A stretch of DNA of 64,000 nt. Origin: Immersiella caudata (lineage: Eukaryota > Ascomycota > Sordariomycetes > Sordariales > Lasiosphaeriaceae). Within the stretch, counting starts at the first letter, position 1. The number at the start of each line of letters is the position of its first letter. Made by a program: the position numbers and the translations under genes. The notes below the pieces were generated by a model, which had not been told where the DNA came from, did not search any database, and worked only from the letters and a program-made list of their open reading frames with translations. The DNA is taken from the NCBI GenBank assembly GCA_030512335.1, contig JAULSU010000007.1:2170001-2234000 (forward strand), given 5' to 3'. Shown in pieces: positions 22,716 through 33,968 of the stretch.

Positions 22716-24746
22716 TTAATAAGTATAGCGGAACCCAGGTTGGAAATCCTCCTGTGGAATTCGTCAGCCACCATTTCATGCAGTCTAGTAGGGATATGTG
22801 GTTCAAGTCTCACCTCGTCAGCCTCAAGCTCCTTCTCGCCTCGGTCCGCCTTGCGGTTCTCAGAGTAGAACGTGATGCTGAGGAGCGTAACGATAATAAG
22901 ATTTGCCAGGCTCGTGGTGATGCAGGCGTACAACCCGGCCTTGTATTGAGGGCGATCTTCCTCTCTGCCACATTGTTAGCCCCCAAGTCTCTCACTGGAA
23001 TATGAGGAAATATACCGGAACACCAGACTCCCTGCAATACCGCCGATGCCTCCAAAAGACACAAACGTGGCGCTGCAGAATGCTCGCTTCCACTGACCAC
23101 GGATGTTGTTGGCCTGGTACGACATCATAGCGGGAACATTGGAGTTAGCACCAGCAGTGACGAGGAAGACGCCAAAGTAGCGCACAGCGTTGTTAGCGTG
23201 GAATCCCATGATCGGAAGGCCAATGAGGACGAGCAGCATGTTGAAGGCAACGATGGGTCCGCGAATGCGGTACTTGTCGCCGATCCAAGATGTGCCGTAC
23301 ATGACAATGCCGGCAAGGACGTACGGCGGGGCAACCAGGCACTGCGAAGTGCCAACGTCGAAACCCAAGTTCTGATTCAAGATGATGGGCAAGAAGTAGG
23401 CCAAAGCGTAGGTGGTGGTGGTAGTGTTGAAGAAGAGCAACGCGTAGGCCCAGACCTTCCAGTCCTTCCCGACGCTAAGATACGCCTTGAGCGAGAACGG
23501 GGGAGCCTTGACGTCGCCGCGGTCGGCCTGCACGCGCGCGCAAATCCAGTCGCGCTCGCGTTGCCCGAGGAAGTTCCAGGTTGCGCGCTTCGAGTCGGGG
23601 AAGTCGACTAGGAGCCAGTAGCCGGCGATACCGATGACGACCGTAATAAGACCTTCGATGATGAAGATCCACCGCCAACCGCCCAAGCCTCCGAGGCCTC
23701 TCATATGCATGATCTGCGCAGAATATCAGCGACCACCCACTGAAAAACAGTCGAGGGGCGGATAACCTACTCCGTAGGCCAAGATACCAGCAAATGCGGC
23801 AGCAACACATCCAACCATGTAGAAGACTGAGTTTCGCACACCGACATCATCTGCTCCAAGTCAGCACTGGCTCCGCTTGCCCTGTCCACCCAACGACCAT
23901 GGCACTTACACCTCGTATACCACGTGCTCAACAAGTAAACGCAGCTTGGCTGTTCGCAGTATTAGCACCACTCCAGTCACAAAACCCAAGCGCAGACACT
24001 TACGAAGAATCCTATCACACGCACGTGTTAGCAATCATACCCCTTTATCAAACACGACCAGAGGAGCAAACTCACCAGCCTCCAACACTCCCAGCACCAC
24101 TCTCAAGCCTGCCATCACCTGCCAATTCCCCGAAAAACCCATACCGATCATGCAACATCCCCAAGCAAACGTGATTGCCGCAAGGTGAATTCTAGGCCCG
24201 ATTGCTCTCACTATGACCGTTGAAGGCGGCTGGAAGGCAATGTAGGTGACGAAAAACAGTAGAGATATGATGCTCTATCCTTACTGGTCAGTAACCACTA
24301 GAGAATAAAGACAAGACAGGGATAGAAAAGAAGAACCAAAAAAAACTTGCGTATTGATATCCCTGAAGCCTCAACTCCACCGCCCTACAATAGACATCAG
24401 CACCGAACTCAACGACCATGTTCTGCACATCCCAGGGCAGCCCCTTAAAGAACAACAAAACCAAATAGGGAACATCTCCCCCAGGTTGCACTCACATGCC
24501 AGCAATATTCGCCGCGCCTAAGTTGGTCCTGTCCATCAGACTGACGCAGTACATGGCACCGACGGTGAGCACAAGACGGATATCAATCCGGCGGATGATA
24601 GCCTTCTGCTCCGCCTCGCTGAAACCAAAGTCATCCGGGTTGACATGGCCGCCAAGGGCCGCCTCGGACTTTGTCTGGGCGACTTCGACCTCATTGTCGG
24701 AGGATTTCTCGGGGTTGGTAGCTGTCTTCTCGATGGGAGAGGACAT
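22716..24746 (-). CDS. MFS permease of the DAL5 (anion:cation symporter) family
   Basis: Nine exons give 498 residues: 24746-24496, 24384-24351, 24274-24076, 24011-24004, 23949-23910, 23850-23771, 23713-23016, 22964-22814 and 22751-22716. The frame is kept throughout. The order of motifs is that of allantoate/nicotinate-type permeases: LMDRTNLGAANIAGM, then IISLLFFVTYIAFQPPST, LRVVLGVLEAGFFPSCVYLL, STWYTRYDDVGVRNSVFY, WRWIFIIEG, and a C-terminal half with YFGVFLVTAGANSNVPAM. It ends in GFRYTY, the usual family tail. The eight-base exon codes the FF of EAGFFP. Intron 2 appears to use a GC donor. The substrate cannot be told from sequence; carboxylates, vitamins and allantoate are all known in the family. 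Confidence 0.9.
24004..24011 (-). other. 8-nt micro-exon of the MFS gene
   Basis: The eight bases GATTCTTC sit between an upstream ...GATAG acceptor and a downstream GTAAGTG donor. Joined to the G left by exon 3 they supply Gly-Phe-Phe of the conserved EAGFFP motif. Skipping it would shift the frame, so it must be spliced in for a working protein. Confidence 0.85.
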
Positions 24747-26431
24747 CTTGGCGGTTGGATCTGAGTCTGGTCTCGTCCAGAGCTCTGGCGATCGGGAGGA
24801 GAGGGAAGGGCGGTGGTTTTAATACACCAATCGACGCCGGCGACGATCCCAGTGCACAACGGGAAGTGCCCAGCCTCTTATGTAAAATGAAGTACTGCAA
24901 GTAACAGAGGTAAGAATCCTAGGATGACGGGTAGCAGCACACCACCCTTGTATCTTAGGCAGGCATGTAAGATTTCGTCTCCCGCTCGTTGTCTTTGCGT
25001 GGTACCGTGACGTTACGCTCGCAGTGGGAAGAGTGAGATCGCATTTTATATCGACCTGACCGGTTCTCTCACTTCCACTCGTTCTGGTTTGATGACCCCT
25101 CATTGAAAGCCCGTTCCCCTCTCCTCCGCGTTGCTCCTCACCCACAATGGTCTGAGTCTGCGACACATGGTGCCGTTGCAGTCGCTGTGCAATATCCACT
25201 TGGCAGCTGGGCTGGGCTTCGAGACGGGCAAGACACCGGCAACCACTCGGCAAGGAGGACCCGAGGTCCTCGGCTAACATCGTAGAAGGAGGTGTTAGAC
25301 TGCCAAACAATCTATCCCCTTATCGCAGCCGCCATTCGACGCAATGCCTCTTGGCTGAGGGCCGGGACTTGGGCAAGGGAGGGTTCCCCGCACGAGCGCA
25401 GGCAGGGTTCGGCCTCATTCTCGCGTCTGGTGATGCGTCGTCCCAAGAAGCCGGTGCGCACCAAAGTCGAATGGGGCGGTCGGTGGATGGGCGTGCCGGG
25501 ACCGGTGGGTTGTCCTGTCTTGGAGCACCTTCCCGTATGAGGTTGTAATCGACGTTGCCACATGCAGGCGGAGGTGCCACGCGGAGCTCGAGAACCAGCT
25601 TTGAGCATGCCGCCATGGCTGCCAACCCCAACGGCGCCAGCGGCTGCGGCCAGGAATGGCTGAGGGAGCCGTTGCGAACTGCCGAGGCTGTTTTTTTGCC
25701 CCAGCCAGTAGAAATGGCTACTGTCGAGTCTGGGGTTGATGGTGAGCTAAAGTGCTGATACTTAACAAAAACCCGGGGATTGGTGCTGAATCCAGCTCCC
25801 ATCCCCTATATTAGCCCGCTTAAGGAATGCTTGCGAAAGCATTACATAGCGGCTTTGTGGGGTAGCTTACCCCTCTTCTCCGCGATTGCAGATCCGGTGG
25901 ATATTTCCGAGCGTGGAGTTGGGGGAGAAAGAGTCGGGGAAGCCTGTCAGAACCCACAGCCAAGACATCTGCTTGTGATGCAACATCATCCCATCTCCAG
26001 AATGCCACTTGCACATCCCGGGCTGCAACTGCAGAAACACCATCGCTAGCCTGCCCGAAATATTGGATCGTGCTGTCTCGATAGGTTAGGTGAGTTAAGT
26101 TCTGTGTGACCATCCTCCCAAGTCTTTGGTGCAGGGAACGGCACCTCGGGACGCAAGGAGGTCGAAAGGGAGGGGAAAAGTGACAACAGTGACAACACGC
26201 ATGGGGAAATATTGAAAAAAAAAACAAGCATCACGGGTACAATATATTAGAGTTGTAAAGAGACGTTGGGTTAAGGGAACCTTCTGTTTTGGGAGTTTTT
26301 TTTTTGTGAGGAGTGTTGTTGACACCGATGACAACCGTCGGAGCGCTTGCCCATTCGGTGCCATTATGTGTAGCCTCAAACAACCCTAGGTAGGAGGCTA
26401 TAGGTGGGATCAGGTCGTATTGAGAGGGCCC
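24747..26431. other. Intergenic region, MFS promoter and downstream of membrane protein gene
   Basis: This is a 1.7-kb gap with overlapping chance frames on both strands around 25300-25800 in GC-richer DNA. None has motifs, signal peptide or consistent codon bias. Homopolymer A and T runs occur near 26215 and 26296. Confidence 0.45.
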
Positions 26432-27402
26432 TCACTCGTCAGGCATCTCGAGAGCGAGGTACTCCACAGGCTGCGCGTGCTCGACTGGGGAGGACGCAGC
26501 GCAAGGTGACCTTGTCTGAGATGCAGCAGGGCTAAGTGCAGCTGACGGGCGACGAGATCCCATCTGAGACGGCAGTGGGATGGAGCGAGCCGAGCCGCGT
26601 CTGCTGTTGACCTCATTGAGCTGTCTTGCATGCGGACCGCATCATTGAGTGCCCTAGACGTGGCCTCCAGGTCGCGGAGTTGCCTTGCATTTTCGGCTAC
26701 AGACTCGGAAGACGAGTCCTTAAACGGAAAGAGTTCCTGATGTCGAGGATCGAGACGAGTCGGCGAGCGTGTAATGGGGGTGCTGCGGACTTCGAGATAT
26801 GGCGATGGCGAGGTACCCAAAGACCGCGGCTCCGCCATGGCATCTGTGGGAGGTGCTGGGGGCGGCGTCATTCCAGGCTGCATCGGGGTCCTAGGCTGCA
26901 TCGGCTGCATCCTGAAGGATGGACCGAGGTTTTGAGGGACCGAGGCCGAGTTGCGGGCAGGGCCATTGTCTTCATTTCCGCTCACAGGTCCGATAGGGAA
27001 CCTCTCATCGAGGCAGTCCGACTCAGGCCGGCCACGAGTCTGGACCCAAGGCTGGTTGGCAGCGGGAGTCACAGCGTACTGGTTGGCGTTCACATACGGA
27101 GCTACAGGCGCACTTCTTGGATGGGCCGCCACGGGTGGAGTGAATGGCCATCCGTACAGCTGAGCCTCGAGCCGTCTCGACCTGTCTCGCCAGAAGTCAA
27201 CGGCAGATCGAGTGCCTTCCAGAGATATCAAGGTCTTCTCTGCACGTTTTCTTGCCTGATGGCGTCCCCACCACAAGTATGGGATTGTGGTGAGTACCAA
27301 GAACCCGAGGACTGCCGCGATCGAAATCAAGGCGATGACCGTGCTATGCGAAACGGAATCCAGAGGGCCAGCCTCGAATGATCGAAAATCTAGAACCTCC
27401 AT
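26432..27402 (-). CDS. Single-pass membrane protein of unknown function, frame change near 3' end
   Basis: I do not recognise the family. The N-terminus is acidic and lacks a signal peptide. Residues 20-46 form one membrane segment (VIALISIAAVLGFLVLTTIP) followed by a basic stretch (RHQARKRAEK), so the long C-terminal part is probably cytosolic. It is Pro/Gln/Met rich (MQPMQPRTPMQPGM) with a short coiled coil near residue 235. The frame that starts at 27402 becomes implausible after about residue 258. Another frame then reads sensibly (LNEVNSRRGS ... YLALEMPDE) to a stop at 26432. An 80-nt GT..AG interval, 26621-26700, joins the two frames exactly (296 residues), but its donor GTAGCC is weak. 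A one-base indel is the alternative. Confidence 0.55.
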
Positions 27403-29601
27403 ATTTCTTTGTAGAAAGAAATGCTCTTTGGGCCGGTTGTATGCTCGAGGGCACAGGCAGGTAGGTAGCAGAGCGAGTGGTTACCAATGAAGGGGAGGAC
27501 AAGCAGAGATACCGACACACCTGGAGGTGGTTGAGAGTGATGGGGAATAGAAACATCAGTCCTCGTCGCTGTTGAGAATATTTATGTGATTCCGTCGAGG
27601 GTAGACCCATAAAGACAAGATCATTGTCTGGGAGCTTTCATTCTTTGCGCCTGTCTGTCGCGAAAGATGCTGAGCGTTGGCTCACGCACCTGAGCCAGCG
27701 GACAAAGGGAACAGGAGTATTGTTCCGCAACAGCACCTCTGTCGTGGGCATACGTGTCTTATGTCGAGCTGTTGGTTCGAGGAAGAAAGAAGACTGGACA
27801 ATTTGGGCCTAGTTCTTGGCTGCCGAGGCTTTCCCCGATATCTTCAAGCTTGATTACTATTCAGATTTATGTCGCCGGCGATACCGTATCGCCGTGTGGG
27901 TACAGTACCCAAGTCGCGCCTGCCATAAAGGTCAGTGTCTGAATAGCTAGTGCCGGGAGCACCAACCACTGAAAATTTCAGGGAAAAGCTGGACGGGCCA
28001 TTGAGTTGTCGATTAGGCGTTGGCGGAAGGTATCCTGGCTCAACCTTGACCCCCACGTGGGGTGGCTTGGACCTGCCTCGACCCTCGGCTCACCTCGATA
28101 CCCCGAGCAGAATCCTTTGTTCTATTGCTGATTGTCTTCCCCCTGAACATTCTGCCATTATTCAGGTTCGCTCCCAGGAGCTAACTGCAAGCTTGACTCC
28201 CGAATCGTCTTCTTGATTGGGTGGGGCTTCAACCTGGTGACGATGAGGTCCAAGTTCGTATTTGTGCAGACTGCGGTCTCAGTTTCTAGTTTCCAGCCCC
28301 TCCTCGCCAGTTCAATTGATTGGGCATGCATACCTAGGTATTTAACTTCCAAGGTTAACCTCAGTCTTGTTTCTTCGTTACAGCCGCTACAACTGTCGCT
28401 ACACCTAATCTGTTGCCTTCTGGCACCGATAAACTGTGATGCCGGCCGCAGGAGAGGATCAAGCGGCGCGAGCGGGCAGGTCGAACCTGCCACCAGCATA
28501 CCGGCCTGATTTACCTTGCCTTATTCTTCCTGGTCGAGGATCACACGTGCCTCGCAGCCAAGGAGACCTTCGTCTTCGTTCGATGATTACCCATTTTGTC
28601 AATCTCTCGCGTCCTACCGGGAATGCTCGTTACGGTTCGGCCACATGAGTGTAGAGTGCGAGGATCATGAACATCCTCCTGAGGGCCCAAGCGACATTAT
28701 TGGGATCAAGCTTCTGTGCTAAATGCAGTTTCAGGGACGGACTAAGCACACCAAGACGCACCAAGTCGAGTTTTCGGTGAAACAAGAAGTCTTTTCGAGG
28801 CTTGTTCGCGACAAGATCTCATGGCTCGCCTTGACGGTGACGCTCAGCAGCGTGATGCAACACAACAGAAGCTGGGAGAACCCGGGTTTTCATATCGACG
28901 CGCATGAGCAATATGTAATAGGACGCCTTGTATAGGGCCGGCCTTCCGGGAGTTAAACACCGACTTTATCCAAGCCGCATCTCTCCCCACGGGGATAACA
29001 CGTTTCTTTCAGCCGGCATTCCTCCCCGCGTTCTCCCCAACTCGGCCTGGGGAAGGCCTTTCCGTAATGCTGTTTAGGTTGAGGACAAAGAACTCTGAGA
29101 AGCGAAGCTCCGAGAACGCTGACAACGGCTCCGGATCTCTTCCAGCTCGGGGCGTGGTCTCTCAAAGGACAGCGCTCCGCAGGATGATCCGGGGTTTATG
29201 GTATGACCGCCGAAGGGAGTCCCGACACCAGCGGCCTCGGGTCCCCTCCCTCCGCCCAAATAAATGTCAGATGGCCAATGTGACAGCGAGACTCGGCCTT
29301 ATTCACCACACCAAGCTGCTCTTGGCCATCGGGAAGGCTTTCTATGTAGACAACTCGCGCACACACCACCGCTCGGCATCCATTTGGCGATTGGAGGATG
29401 ATTCCTGGTTTGACGGCCGATGATGACGAGATTGCTTGTCTGCTGCCGCACCACTGACGCCCTACAGTTCCGCTCTGTGGGTAGTTTATATGAAGGCAAT
29501 GACCTCCCTGTTCGGATCAAGGCCTCTTGTCACACCAGGCTTCCGTCAGCAACCTCATAGAGAGACCCTTTGATCAAGTTCCATTTTCGCGTCTAGGCAA
29601 A
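27403..29601. other. Long intergenic region, divergent promoters of membrane protein and LPMO genes
   Basis: These 2.2 kb lie between divergent starts. Only short, overlapping open frames occur. The last ~120 bases before the LPMO gene contain a TATA-like string. No repeat or RNA gene was recognised. Confidence 0.5.
29487..29492 (+). promoter_or_regulatory. TATA-like box of the AA9 gene
   Basis: The string gtagtttatatgaagg contains TTATAT about 110 bases before the start codon of the LPMO gene, at a usual distance for a fungal TATA element. This is inference only. Confidence 0.35.
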
Positions 29602-30734
29602 ATGAAGGGATTCACACTGTTGGCAGCTGCCTCGGCGGCGTCCGCGCACACGATCTTCGTCCAGTTAGACGCTGGGGGTAAGGTCTACCCGGTGTCTCAC
29701 GCCATCAGGACGCCTACCTACGACGGCCCCATCACAAACGTCGCAAGCAATGATCTGGCCTGCAATGGTGGCCCCAATCCCACGATGTCCAGCAAGGAAA
29801 TCATCACAGTACAGGCAGGATCCACGGTAAAAGCCGTCTGGCGACACACTCTCACGTCAGGCCCCGGCAACGTTATGGACCCTAGTCATAAGGGACCGAC
29901 TCTCGCCTACCTCAAGAAGGTGGACAATGCTCTCACAGACACGGGCATCGGTGGTGGTTGGTTCAAGATCCAAGAAGAAGGATACGCAAACGGCAAATGG
30001 GCGACCAACAAGGTCATCGACGATGCCGGCCAGCACTACATGTAAGCGATCTCTTGCCCCTTAACCAAAATGCCGCCGATCAGCTGATAGTAACCCAGCA
30101 ACATCCCTTCTTGCATCCCATCCGGTCAATACCTCCTCCGCGCTGAGATGATCGCCCTCCATGGCGCTGGCAGCTCCCAGGGTGCTCAGCTCTACGTAAT
30201 TCTCCCTTCCACATGTCTCAACCCTCTTCACCGTACTAACCGCAAAACTCAGATGGAATGCGCCCAAATCAACATTGTTGGCGGCTCCGGCTCTCTACCC
30301 TCCAAGACATATTCCATTCCCGGTATCTACAAGGCCAACGACCCCGGCATCCTCGTCAACATTTACCAAATGACCACCTCGTCCAAATATGTCATCCCCG
30401 GTCCTGCCCTCTTTACCTGCAGTGCCTCCGGGACCGGCAGCGCCCCTGCCTCGCCGACCACACTGTTGACGGTTTCGGTGCCCGAGGCTACTGTTGCTGT
30501 TACGGCGCCAGTGGTGGAGGAAGTGGAGGTACCTGCTGTGGAGGAGGTGCCATCTTGGTGAGTATCCTTTGTTTTTAGATCTTGAAGATGATTGTCTCAG
30601 AGAAGGCTAACAAAGCGGGCAGCTCGGTTGCACAGTGGCAGCAGTGTGGCGGGCAGAACTTCGCCGGTTGCACGAGCTGTGCGTCGGGGTTCAGCTGTAA
30701 GGAGATTAACTCGTATTATCATCAGTGCACGTGA
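29602..30734 (+). CDS. AA9 lytic polysaccharide monooxygenase with C-terminal CBM1
   Basis: This is a copper enzyme that oxidatively cleaves cellulose outside the cell. The exons are 29602-30041, 30099-30195, 30253-30557 and 30623-30734, giving 317 residues. A 15-residue signal peptide ends ASA, leaving His as mature residue 1 (HTIFVQ), the first ligand of the histidine brace. The second ligand is in DPSHKGPTLAYLKK. The core continues through GGGWFKIQEEGY, IPSCIPSGQYLLRAE and MIALHGAGSSQGAQLYMEC, which holds the axial Tyr. After FTCSASG a linker rich in Val and Glu (VVEEVEVPAVEEV) leads to a CBM1 (QWQQCGGQNFAGCTSC ... YYHQC) that would bind cellulose. The acidic linker is odd; most are Ser/Thr/Gly rich. 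Confidence 0.95.
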
Positions 30735-31034
30735 GAGGCCGAGAGCTAGAGGAGGGAATGGAGGACTGGGGTGGAAAGGATGGGGAGGGGGTGTGAAGTT
30801 GTTTGTATTTGTATGCATAGCATCGCCGTTGCCGTTAGCATGGTTGGCATTACAGGTGGGGGGTCCAAGTTTCACGTACGTATACCGGTTGGTTACAAAG
30901 TACCTACCGAGCCATTGAGGTTGATGAAGCTCAAGTTAGATACCTTGCCTAGACAGAATCAACCTTAACTTCACCCAACTTTCATCCCGATTCTATCTAC
31001 CACACGCCCTCCAGAAGGTGAACAAGGTAGGTAC

Positions 31035-33425
31035 TCAATTGTTCCTCCCCAAGTCCCGTCTAACTCTCCAAACCCCCGACCCAACCGCCTTCTTCTGACA
31101 CCCATGCAAAGCCTCCACCCACGGCACCTCATCCCTCGCGTGCCCAATACTCACCGAATTCTCCGCCTTCGCAACCTCCTCAATCCCCTCCTCCTCACTC
31201 TCCCCTTCCCCCTCTGCTCTTGACGTAGTCACTCCACTCCCCGACCCTTTCCCGCTCGAAAATGCCCTCAAATACAAATCCTCTGCATACGCCCAGCTAG
31301 GTGTATCGAACTTCCCCGCTACCAGCACCAGATCTTTCCCGTCTACTCCCGTAAACACCTCCTCTGGCAATGGTGTAAGGAGCTGGAGTTGCCCCCGCGC
31401 CGTGTCAATTCCCCGTATGAGAACCAAGCCTAGTGCGCGGGAGTGCCGAGGATCGAGGGTACGACCCATGGGATTCTGAATAAGAGGGAGACCTTCAGGT
31501 GTGGAGATGATACCGGGAGAGGCGGGAGGAGAATCGATGTCCATGTCCACTTGGGAGGCGGGATCAGAGTCGGAGGGGGACAAGAGGTCGCGGAATGCGA
31601 GAGGGGAGGAGATTTGGACTAGGGCGAGGACCATGCCGGTGATAGCTTCGGAGAGGAGGGAAGGGCCGGGTTGGTGGTCGTAGCAGAGGATTCCTAGGGT
31701 GCCTTGGGATGCGCCGCGGTAGCGGACGCACCAGGGGCGGAGGGCGGTGAGGGGGGTAGGGTTCCAGGCTGGGGTCGGGGTAGTGAGGGAGGGGTGGTTG
31801 AGGTGGAAGTAGGAGAGGGTTTGCATGGTGCGGAAGTCGTTAGCGGTGCGGGAGGTGTTGGAGGTGGGTTGGGAAGGGAGGGTGGTGAAGGGGATGGTGG
31901 TGGTACAGACTGCTTTGAGGGCGTCGACAGTCTCTTCGGGGCCGTCCTGGGACATGTAGATGACTTCGGTAGGACGGATATCTTGGACGAGGGATGAGAG
32001 GATGTCGAGTCCGGTGCCTTGGATCCAGCCGGGGGTGTTGATAAGCAGAGGACATTTTGGACCTAGAGTGGCGTAGTAGTGAGCGAGAAGGTCGAGGGCG
32101 CATTCGATGTAGTGACTGGGGTCCTGGGCCGGGGTGATTGCGGCCACGGCGTGAGACCTGAGCTGGCCGTTTGTCGGCTCTAAAGACGGGTGGCAGAAGG
32201 ATGGGGCAAGATTGGGAGCAGATAGCTTGTTCAAGGATATGACACCAGGCGGGCCATATTCAGGCTGCCCGGGGTCGATGTCTAGGACAGCCACACTTGC
32301 CCAGGCCTTTTTGTTCGAGTCACCATTGTCTGTTATGAGCCGGTTGGCCAGGAGTTTTCCAAACGTGGACTTCCCTGATGATTTCGGCCCGCAGAGAAAG
32401 ACGACGGGTGTATTCCCTTGCAGTTTAGCCTTCAGAAGCCCGGCCAGCTTTTTGTTCCATTCCGCTGGTGACGACAGCACCTGGAGAGGAGCCCTCTTAG
32501 GGACATCTTCAGAAGTGTACACCTGTCAGCGGTCAGTCGACGTCGCAAGATTAGACGAGAAGGGCAACCAACGATTTGGAATGTCGAGCCTTTGCAGGGG
32601 TTCGAAGTGGACTGACTTTCGTTCCACAACTTGCCAAACACAGGATTTAGCCTCGCAAGCTGTCTGAGGCTCTGCGCAGCTGGATGCTGATGCAACTCCA
32701 CCATAGCTGGTGAGTTCGCTCTGAGAACGGGGACAGCATGACAATGAGGAGCGTGGATCCAATGAGCCGTGTTGGACCCGTTGAGAACTGCACCGGAGAC
32801 AGTGAGTTCTCCATCCGTGACCTTGATGCCAAAGCTTCCAAGAATCACCAGGCGCTACATAGGTCAGCCCCCCAGAGTCTCTCGAGTCAATATATCTGAC
32901 ATACCTCGCCTTCACCAAGCTTCAGCAATTCCCAGCCATCTGGCTTCTGCTGGTAGTTCTTTCTCTGCTTATCTGGCCTGAAGGTAGAATACTGCGTGAC
33001 AGTCTTGGCTCCTGGTGAGCTTTTACGCTGTCAGTCCATCGTCCATGGATTGATGAGATAGCTACTCACGTTGGAACTGTGCTCTCTGAGCCTTCGGGTT
33101 TGTCATTACGAGGGGAAGGGACTTTGGGTTCAATGATCTGGCGTTTAATTGGTCTAGATGGTGGCAGTGAAGGGGATTTTGTGGCGCTCCGTGAAGGCAA
33201 GGGGGAGCATTTGGTTTCTTGAACTGATCCCCCAGATTGTGATTGAGTAGAAATGTCTGCAGAAGATGCTCCCCAGAGCTTTTGGCGCGCAGCAAATGCA
33301 CTTAACACTAAAGGAAACTGTTAGTTTAGGTTGAAAGTGTATCGAAGTTAGCGAGTGCACATTGTCTTGCCTGGTGTTTCTGTGCTGATACCGCCTTCTA
33401 CTTTTCTCTTCTTTGGAGTTGCCAT
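31035..33425 (-). CDS. GRC3: Polynucleotide 5'-hydroxyl-kinase Grc3 (NOL9 family)
   Basis: The enzyme is a nucleolar RNA kinase acting in ITS2 processing of pre-rRNA and in Pol I termination. My model is 33425-33361, 33300-33070, 33019-32905, 32854-32573 and 32522-31035, giving 726 residues. The start ATG is followed by a basic nuclear-localisation-like MATPKKRKV. Family features are ILGSFGIKVTDGELTVSGA, the P-loop GPKSSGKST near residue 276, DIDPGQPEYGPPG and PLLINTPGWIQGTG. The C-terminus has WVEALHGCQKKAVGSGVWRV. The first intron is the least certain: a GTGCAC donor with an AAG acceptor keeps the frame, and a GTATCA donor at 33387 with the TAG acceptor is a possible alternative. It is divergent to RPA34.5, 543 bases away. 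Confidence 0.92.
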
Positions 33426-33968
33426 TTTCATCAGCCCTAAAAGCACTAGGTCCGTGGTGTTTCTGTTGAAGAGCTGGGCGCAAATGACCACACCGTCGAA
33501 AAAAAAAAGATCAACACCTTCCCAGTTTCTTTTCCTCCAGCTCAAATCCTCCCAGCAGACCAATAACTTTATTTCGTCGCGTGCGTGCGCGCCTTCCTGT
33601 TCTTCAAGATATTACCTGGGCGTGCTGAGCGCTGAAAATCAGAGCCCCACAGCACTTATTAAGCTTCTGAGGCTGATTCCATTCTACCAATCAGATCGCC
33701 CGATCAACACTTCTCGCGGTTCCACAATTCGTTATCAGTGCTGCAAGTGCCGATAACGAACTGCAAGCTTCCGAAATTTTGAGACAAACTGCGATCGCAA
33801 GCTTCGTCACAAAATAATTGATCACACACACCCGCTCGAGCAACCCCGAGCTCCGAAACACCTTCCTCCCTCGTATACAATTGCCTGGAGGCATTGCCAT
33901 AGGGTCTCTCCTTCGGGGTTCTCAGCCGATAATCCTCGCAACAACCAGTCTCGCGAGACTTAATCGCG
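33426..33968. promoter_or_regulatory. Shared divergent promoter of GRC3 and RPA34.5
   Basis: These 543 bases lie between two start codons of genes acting in ribosomal RNA synthesis and maturation. Near 33770 the string ccgaaattttgag resembles the A/T core of the rRNA-processing element (RRPE) known from yeast ribosome-biogenesis genes. I do not see a clear PAC motif. Co-regulation is inferred from arrangement and function. Confidence 0.45.
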
